The notes below the pieces were generated by a model. The model saw only the letters and a program-made list of their open reading frames with translations, was not told the DNA's origin and ran no database searches. DNA of 64,000 nucleotides, taken from the NCBI GenBank assembly GCA_038215095.1, contig JBBQRG010000003.1, forward strand, positions 11,420 to 75,419. The letters run 5' to 3'. The translations under genes and the position numbers were made by a program. The DNA is from DATACN01 sp038215095. GTDB taxonomy: Bacteria; Actinomycetota; Thermoleophilia; Solirubrobacterales; Thermoleophilaceae. This document shows positions 58,931-64,000 of this stretch, in pieces (position 1 is the stretch's first letter; every line of letters begins with the position of its first letter).

Positions 58931-58982
58931 TTTTGCCCCCGCGAGCCGCCGCCCATCCCAGGCGACGGCGCAGGGGGCAAAA
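58931..58982 (+). terminator. Long hairpin after the small zinc-finger gene
   Basis: TTTTGCCCCC (58931) pairs exactly with GGGGGCAAAA (58973), with an inner stem GCCGCCGCC/GGCGACGGC carrying one mismatch. It begins five bases after the stop codon and ends with the A-run that lets it work in both directions. Confidence 0.75.
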
Positions 58983-58988
58983 ACTTCG

Positions 58989-59016
58989 AAAAGGCGACCC
59001 GGATGGGTCGCCTTTT
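58989..59016 (+). terminator. Classical Rho-independent terminator
   Basis: AAAA GGCGACCC-GGAT-GGGTCGCC TTTT: a perfect 8-bp GC stem (12 bp with the A/T ends), four-base loop and T-run, seven bases after the previous hairpin. The pair separates the small gene from the hydantoinase operon. Confidence 0.9.
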
Positions 59017-59066
59017 CTCGTTTGGATTGCCTAACGCGCCCCTTAGCACGCAACTAGACAGGCCTC

Positions 59067-59097
59067 CTGCCCGCGGCCACACGTGCCTCCGACGCTA
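59067..59097 (-). repeat. Dispersed GC-rich intergenic repeat, copy 4
   Basis: On the minus strand, 59067-59090 is the same 24 bases as 17143-17166. It lies 32-62 bases before the hydantoinase A start, downstream of the two terminators. Orientation is opposite to the other copies. Confidence 0.65.
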
Positions 59098-59128
59098 GCG
59101 GTGGCCAGTCCCCGGGTAGCTTGGGCTC

Positions 59129-61090
59129 GTGATTCTCGGTGTGGACGTAGGCGGCACCTTCACGGATGCTGTCCTGCTTACGGGCTCGCGCCTGATTACC
59201 GGCAAGTCGCCCACCACTCCCGACGATCAATCCGAGGGGGTGGTCAACGCCGTTCGCCAGACGCTTGAGGCGGCCGGCGCGGATCCGGGCGATGTGGAGC
59301 GCTTCGTGCACGGGATGACGGTGGGCACCAATGCGCTGCTCGAGGGGAAGGTGGCTCGCACTGCCTTGCTGGCTACCGCGGGCTTTACCGACCTCGAGGA
59401 GTTGGGGCGCCAGGCGCGGCCCGACCTGTACCGCCTCTGCGTGGGGCACCCGCCGCCGCTCGTCCCTGCCGAGCTGCGGGTCCCGGTGCCGGAGCGCACC
59501 GGCCCTGACGGGGTGATCGACGAGCTCGACGAGGATGCGCTGCGCGAGTCGCTCGAGGGGCTCGACGTCGAGGCCGCGGCGGTCTGCCTGCTCTGGGGCT
59601 TTCGCCACCCCGAGCACGAGCGGCGGGCGGCCGAGCTGGTGGCGGAGGCCTGCGAGGGGGTTCACGTGTCGACCTCGCACGAGACCGCCGGCGTGTTCCG
59701 CGAGTACGAGCGCTGCGCCACCACGATCGTGGACGCCGCCCTCTCCCCCTTGCTGCGCGGCTACCTCGAGCGGCTGTCCTCGCGCGCGGAGGACGAGGGG
59801 CTGCCGCAGCCGGAGGTCATGCTCTCGAGCGGTGGCACGGCCGACGCCGCCAGCGCCGCGGCGCACGGCTCTTGGACGGTGCTGTCTGGACCGGCCGGCG
59901 GCGCCGTCGGCGCTGCGCGGATGGCCGAGCTGGTGGGCACGGGCGACGTGGTCGGGCTGGACATGGGCGGCACGTCGTGCGACGTGTCGGTGGCTACGAA
60001 CGGCCGCGTCGAGGTGGGCGGCGGGCGCGAGGTGGGAGGTCGCGCGCTGGCGCTGCCGATGGTCGAGGTGCACACGGTGGGCGCGGGCGGCGGCAGCATC
60101 GCGTGGCGCGACGCCGGTGGCGCCCTGCGTGTGGGGCCGCGCTCGGCGGGCGCCGACCCCGGCCCCGCCTGTTACGGCCGCGGCGGCGAGGAGCCCACGG
60201 TGACCGACGCCAACCTGCTGCTGGGCTACCTCGACTCCGACTCGCCGCTGGCGGGCGACGTGGAGCTGGACCGCGCAGCGGCCGAGAAGGCGGTCGGCGG
60301 GCTCGGAGGCGAGCTGGGGCTCTCGCTGGAGGAGACCGCCGCTGGCATCGTGCGCGTGGCCGGTACGGAGATGGCTCAGGCGGTGCGCGTGCTCACCGTG
60401 GAGCGCGGCATCGACCCGCGCGACCTGGCACTCGTCGCGTTCGGCGGCGCGGGGCCGCTGCACGCCGCCTCGATCGCCGAGGAGCTCGGAATGACGCGCA
60501 TCGTGGCGCCGAACGCGTCCGGGGTGCTGTCGGCGCTCGGCCTCGTGGTGTCCGAGCGGCGCCGCGACCTCGCCGAGAGTGTGCTGCTGGGCGGCGACGA
60601 CCTGACCGGCGAGCGCGCCGCCGAGGTAGTGAAGCGGCTGGCCGAGCGCGGGCGCGAGGAGCTCGACGAGCCAGATGCCGAGCTGCGCGCCACCTACGAC
60701 CTGCGCTACGCGGGCCAGGCCTTCGAGCTGTCGGTAGACGGGGAGCCCGAGCCCAATCCGGCCAAGCTGCGGGAGGACTTCGACGACGCCCACGAGGAGC
60801 GCTACGGCTATCGCGACGAGGACGCCGAGCTCGAGCTCGTGACCGTGCGCGTCGCGGTCGCGCTGCCCGGCGCCGAGCCGCGGCCATCGGAGCCCAGCGA
60901 CGCCGAGGAGCGCGGCACGCGGGAGGTGCGCTTCGGCGGCGAGACCGCTAAGGCCAGGGTTTTCGGCCAGGGCGAGGCGGAGACCGGGGGCCCGGCGATC
61001 TTCGAGCTGCCGGGCGCGACACTGGTGGTGCCGCCCGGCTGGAGCGCGAAGGCGGGCCCGGACGCGGTGGTGCTGGAGAAGGACGAATGA
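59129..61090 (+). CDS. hyuA: Hydantoinase/5-oxoprolinase subunit A
   Basis: ATP-dependent ring-opening enzyme subunit, 653 residues. It opens with GVDVGGTFTDAVLL and has the second ASKHA motif VGLDMGGTSCDVSV; PGPACYGRGG and AFGGAGPLHA are typical of HyuA. It needs subunit B, encoded next with a 4-base overlap. Substrate may be oxoproline, hydantoin or a related lactam/ketone; unclear. GTG 59129. Confidence 0.93.
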   Translation: MILGVDVGGTFTDAVLLTGSRLITGKSPTTPDDQSEGVVNAVRQTLEAAGADPGDVERFVHGMTVGTNALLEGKVARTALLATAGFTDLEELGRQARPDLYRLCVGHPPPLVPAELRVPVPERTGPDGVIDELDEDALRESLEGLDVEAAAVCLLWGFRHPEHERRAAELVAEACEGVHVSTSHETAGVFREYERCATTIVDAALSPLLRGYLERLSSRAEDEGLPQPEVMLSSGGTADAASAAAHGSWTVLSGPAGGAVGAARMAELVGTGDVVGLDMGGTSCDVSVATNGRVEVGGGREVGGRALALPMVEVHTVGAGGGSIAWRDAGGALRVGPRSAGADPGPACYGRGGEEPTVTDANLLLGYLDSDSPLAGDVELDRAAAEKAVGGLGGELGLSLEETAAGIVRVAGTEMAQAVRVLTVERGIDPRDLALVAFGGAGPLHAASIAEELGMTRIVAPNASGVLSALGLVVSERRRDLAESVLLGGDDLTGERAAEVVKRLAERGREELDEPDAELRATYDLRYAGQAFELSVDGEPEPNPAKLREDFDDAHEERYGYRDEDAELELVTVRVAVALPGAEPRPSEPSDAEERGTREVRFGGETAKARVFGQGEAETGGPAIFELPGATLVVPPGWSAKAGPDAVVLEKDE

Positions 61091-62574
61091 GCGACGGCCT
61101 CGACCCGATCACGCTTCAGGTGATGGTGGGCGCGCTGCGCGCCGCCTGCGAGGAGATGGGCTCCGTGCTGGTGCGCTCAGCGCACTCGGCCAACATCAAG
61201 GAGCGCCGCGACGCGTCCACCGGCCTGTTCGACCGCGACGGCCAGATGGTCATGCAGGCCGAGCACATGCCCGTTCACCTGGGCGCGATGCCGGCCTCGG
61301 TCGAGGCGGTGCTCGGCGAGGATCACGAGCCCGGCGTGGCCTGGGTCCTGAACGACCCCTACAAGGGCGGCACCCACTTGCCCGACATCACGGTGATCAC
61401 GCCCGTGTTCGTGGACGGCGAGCTGAGCGGCTTCTCCGCCAGCCGCGCCCACCACGCCGACGTGGGCGCCGAGCAGCCGGGCAGCATGCCGGCCGACTCG
61501 AAGACGCTCGACGAGGAGGGCGTGGTCATCGAGCCGTCGCGCCTGACCGAGGAGCTGATGAAGGAGCTGGCCGGGAAGATGCGCAACCCGAGCCAGCGCG
61601 AGGCCGACCTGCGCGCGCAGCTCGCCGCCAACCGCACCGGGGCCGAGCGTCTGTCCGCGCTGGCGGAGCGCTACGGCCTCGACACGCTGCGCCAGGCGAT
61701 GGCCGAGACGCTCGACTACGCCGAGCGCCGCACGCGCGCGCGGATCGAGGAGCTCGAGGACGGCGAGCGCGAGGCCACGGACGTGCTCGAGACCGCTGAG
61801 GGCGACCTGGAGCTGAAGCTGAAGGCAACGGTCAAGGGCGACGAGATCGAGCTGGACTTCGCGGGCTCCGCCGACCAGTACGACGGCAACCTGAACTGCC
61901 CGATGCCGGTCACGCTCTCAGCCTGCTACTTCGCCCTGCGAGTCCTCACCGACCCCGACGTGCCGCCCTGCGCGGGCGCCTATCGCCCGGTCACCGTCAA
62001 GGCGCCCGAGGGCTCGCTGCTGAACGCCCGCCCGCCGGCGGCGGTCGTCGGCGGCAACGTGGAGACCTCGTCGCGCGTGGCCGACATGGTGCTGGCCGCG
62101 TTCGGCCGAGCGCTCGGCCAGGGCACGATGAACAACCTCACGCTCGGTAACGACGACTTCACCTACTACGAGACACTCGGCGGAGGCCAGGGCGCCTGCC
62201 CCGACGCCGACGGCCCCAGCGCAGTGCACGTGGCCATGTCGAACACGCTGAACACCCCGATCGAGGCGCTCGAGCTGGAGTTCCCGCTGCGCGCGGTGGA
62301 GTACTCGCTGCGGCGCGACTCGGGCGGTGCCGGCAAGCACCGCGGCGGCGACGGCGTGGTGCGCGAGCTGGAGGCGCTCGACGAGATGCGCTACTCGCTG
62401 ATCACCGAGCGCCGCCGCCACGCCCCGAAGGGCGCCGACGGCGGCGAGGACGGCAAGCCGGGCAGGAACCTCCTGAACGGCGAGGAGCTCGAGCCGAAAG
62501 CGTCTGGCACCCTCAAGCGCGGCGACCGGTTACGACTCGAGACACCCGGAGGTGGTGGGCATGGCAACAGGTGA
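61087..62574 (+). CDS. hyuB: Hydantoinase/5-oxoprolinase subunit B
   Basis: The partner subunit, 495 residues, slightly short. Motifs DPITLQVMVGALRAACEEMGSVLVRSAHSANIKERRD (seen at the N-terminus in pieces), NDPYKGGTHLPDITVITPVF and GGNVETSSRVADMVLAAFG, and SGGAGKHRGGDGVVREL. ATG 61087 overlaps subunit A. Its end overlaps the start region of the dehydrogenase gene. Confidence 0.93.
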   Translation: MSDGLDPITLQVMVGALRAACEEMGSVLVRSAHSANIKERRDASTGLFDRDGQMVMQAEHMPVHLGAMPASVEAVLGEDHEPGVAWVLNDPYKGGTHLPDITVITPVFVDGELSGFSASRAHHADVGAEQPGSMPADSKTLDEEGVVIEPSRLTEELMKELAGKMRNPSQREADLRAQLAANRTGAERLSALAERYGLDTLRQAMAETLDYAERRTRARIEELEDGEREATDVLETAEGDLELKLKATVKGDEIELDFAGSADQYDGNLNCPMPVTLSACYFALRVLTDPDVPPCAGAYRPVTVKAPEGSLLNARPPAAVVGGNVETSSRVADMVLAAFGRALGQGTMNNLTLGNDDFTYYETLGGGQGACPDADGPSAVHVAMSNTLNTPIEALELEFPLRAVEYSLRRDSGGAGKHRGGDGVVRELEALDEMRYSLITERRRHAPKGADGGEDGKPGRNLLNGEELEPKASGTLKRGDRLRLETPGGGGHGNR

Positions 62575-63448
62575 ATTCGGAAAGGTGGCTTTCTTCGGGC
62601 TCGGGATCATGGGCGGCCCGATGGCGCAGAACCTCCTGAAGGCGGGGTTCGAGCTGTCGCTGTGGACCCACAGCGAGGGCAAGGCCGAGAAGTTCGCCTC
62701 CGAGCACGGCGGCACGCCCGCCGCCACGCCGCGCGAGGCCGCCGAGGGCGCGGACGCCGCGGTGTCGATGGTCGTGGACTCGCCCGAGGTCGAGGCGGTG
62801 CTGCTGGGCGACGAGGGCGCGGCCGAGGGCCTGAACGAGGGCGCCGTGTGCGTGGACATGTCGACGATCGCGCCCAGCGCGGCGCGCGACCTGGGCAAGC
62901 GGCTGTCCGAGCGCGGCCTCCTGTTCCTGGAAGCGCCGGTGTCGGGCTCGCGGCCGAAGGCCGAGGACGGCACGCTCACGATCATGGCCGGCGGCAGCGA
63001 CGAGGCCTTCGAGCGGGCAAAGCCGCTGCTCGAGGCCATGGGCGAGAACATCGTGCACGTCGGGCCCCAGGGCCACGGCCAGACCGCGAAGGTGCTCACC
63101 AACACCATGGGCGCCACGCACGCCGCCGTGCTGGGCGAGGCCGTCACCGCGGCCAGGAGGGCCGAGCTCGACCCCGACGCCTTTCTCGCGGTCGCAGCCG
63201 GCAGCGCCGGCAACTCGACGGTGCTCGGCCTGAAGGGCAAGCCCATGTTCGAGCACGACTTCGAGCCGCTCTTCAAGCTCGAGCACATGCTCAAGGACAT
63301 CCGCCACTGCCTGGCCGAGGTGCGCGATCTCGGCCTGGACCCGCCGCTGGCCGAGCTGGTGGAGGGCCTCTATGCCGACGCGGTGGAGGACGGACACGGC
63401 GGTGAGGACTTCGCCGCGATCGTGACCGAGGCCGAAAAGCGGGCCTAA
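62561..63448 (+). CDS. NAD(P)-dependent 3-hydroxyisobutyrate dehydrogenase-family protein
   Basis: A beta-hydroxyacid dehydrogenase of about 295 residues. N-terminal Rossmann motif FFGLGIMGGPMAQNLL, substrate-binding EAPVSGSRPKAEDGTL and catalytic Lys in GQTAKVLTNTM. ATG 62561 is chosen because GGAGG lies about 8 bases upstream, inside the end of hyuB; GTG 62552 is an in-frame alternative. Coupled to hyuAB, so it may process the product of that pathway. Confidence 0.92.
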   Translation: MATGEFGKVAFFGLGIMGGPMAQNLLKAGFELSLWTHSEGKAEKFASEHGGTPAATPREAAEGADAAVSMVVDSPEVEAVLLGDEGAAEGLNEGAVCVDMSTIAPSAARDLGKRLSERGLLFLEAPVSGSRPKAEDGTLTIMAGGSDEAFERAKPLLEAMGENIVHVGPQGHGQTAKVLTNTMGATHAAVLGEAVTAARRAELDPDAFLAVAAGSAGNSTVLGLKGKPMFEHDFEPLFKLEHMLKDIRHCLAEVRDLGLDPPLAELVEGLYADAVEDGHGGEDFAAIVTEAEKRA

Positions 63449-63494
63449 TGCGGGCTCGGAGCTGCCCCAAGTACCAGAAATCACGCAATTTCCC

Positions 63495-63523
63495 TTGAAA
63501 GAAGCGTGACGTTTTGGCACTAT
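63495..63523 (+). promoter_or_regulatory. Candidate sigma-70-type promoter before the DUF1802 gene
   Basis: TTGAAA at 63495-63500 and CACTAT at 63518-63523 with a 17-base spacer, 63 bases before ATG 63587. The 138-base spacer 63449-63586 has noticeably lower GC than its surroundings, as expected for a promoter region. Confidence 0.5.
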
Positions 63524-63586
63524 GAGCCGCCCTGTGCCGATTCGGACGTCTGCCGCCCCTGGCACGGGACCGGAGTTCTCTCTGAC

Positions 63587-64000
63587 ATGCCGATCGCTCT
63601 AAAAGAATGGGCCGTGACTGTGCGCGCCCTCGCCGAAGGCGAGCAGCTGCTCACGCTGCGCAAGGGCGGCATCCGCGAGGAGAACAAGCACTTCGAGATC
63701 GAGCACGACCAGTTCTTCCTCTACCCCACCTTCGACCACCAGCGCAACGACCTGGTGCGGGACTCCCACCTCCCTGAGCTGGGCCGCGCACTCGAGGAGG
63801 GCGTCTGGCCGGACGCCGAGCCGCCCGCGTCGGCGCTCACCCGCGACGGTGGGATCCCGCAGCCCGACCGGGTGCGGATCCGCGCCTGGGCCGAGGTGTC
63901 GGCGAGCTACCTGATCACCGACCCGCGCACGATCGACGCGCTGTCGCCGTACTACATCTGGACCCCCGACTACGCGGAGAAGCGGCTCGCCTGGAAGCGC
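63587..64000 (+). CDS. DUF1802 family protein (3' partial)
   Basis: Starts at ATG 63587 and stays open to the end of the window (138 codons). The opening ALKEWAVTVRALAEGEQLLTLRKGGIREE and FLYPTFDHQRNDLV match the DUF1802 family, whose function is unknown. The C-terminal part lies outside the window. Confidence 0.85.
   Translation, partial: MPIALKEWAVTVRALAEGEQLLTLRKGGIREENKHFEIEHDQFFLYPTFDHQRNDLVRDSHLPELGRALEEGVWPDAEPPASALTRDGGIPQPDRVRIRAWAEVSASYLITDPRTIDALSPYYIWTPDYAEKRLAWKR

Overview
The window is very GC-rich, densely coding bacterial chromosome with frequent GTG and TTG starts and many 1-4 base stop/start overlaps. Several features point to an actinobacterium, most likely of class Thermoleophilia (Solirubrobacterales/Gaiellales-like): an A2-type caa3 oxidase with very small accessory subunits, a GuaB3-type IMP dehydrogenase relative, ribosomal protein S9 with an acidic extension, an AbiEi/DUF559-like protein, and a small MYQFSR-type zinc-binding protein. 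The class assignment is inferred from protein character; there is no rRNA gene to confirm it. I found no tRNA, rRNA, CRISPR array, prophage or transposase.

Layout. 1-5.1 kb: a GMC oxidoreductase cut by the window edge, a secreted SGNH hydrolase, a universal stress protein, the fused remains of a LuxR/MalT-type regulator and a berberine-bridge-type oxidase, and a lone receiver protein. 5.1-10.4 kb: sugar genes (ROK kinase, galactokinase, sodium/sugar symporter, short GH1 glycosidase). 10.4-17.9 kb: the cytochrome oxidase region, with two small subunits apart from the main ctaC-ctaD-Usp-ctaE-small TM-IMPase operon, CBS and AraC-type genes between them, and a facing cytochrome c-cupredoxin lipoprotein. 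17.9-22.1 kb: a glycosyltransferase, small envelope proteins, a STAS protein and a csp-infA pair. 22.2-33.6 kb: a long leftward housekeeping block (rplM-rpsI-glmM-glmS-acpS-nnrDE-alr-cca-corA-HIT-enoyl-CoA hydratase).

33.6-36.7 kb: a c-di-AMP (ydaO) riboswitch driving an M23 peptidase, then a decayed AbiEi/DUF559 gene, a small GlsB-like membrane protein and a cupin. 36.7-43.5 kb: leftward guaB3-guaA, a fructose-1-phosphate kinase-like gene with dacF and a LysM protein, pyrF and HU. 43.6-50.7 kb: a four-gene TldD/PmbA operon, a cation diffusion facilitator with rdgB-rph-murI, and a Flp-type pilin. 50.7-58.3 kb: crcB, an asnB-glycosyltransferase pair, zinc-ribbon proteins, an HDAC-like amidohydrolase diverging from nadB, and a flavin reductase. 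58.5-64 kb: a small zinc-finger protein with strong terminators, a hydantoinase/oxoprolinase pair with a 3-hydroxyisobutyrate dehydrogenase-like gene, and the start of a DUF1802 gene.

How the genes fit together: the sugar genes can import, trim and phosphorylate hexoses. The glm, alr, murI, dacF and M23 genes serve cell-wall synthesis and remodelling, and c-di-AMP probably senses wall state through the riboswitch. The oxidase, its small subunits and the cytochrome c-cupredoxin protein form the terminal respiratory chain. The most noteworthy items are the roughly 240-residue acidic extension of S9, a GC-rich repeat seen at four or more gene borders, the LuxR/oxidase deletion fusion, the 69-bp duplicated spacer between acpS and glmS, the Roadblock-like/TldD/PmbA operon, a perfect palindrome between the HDAC-like gene and nadB, and three genes whose coding signal starts upstream of any ATG/GTG/TTG.
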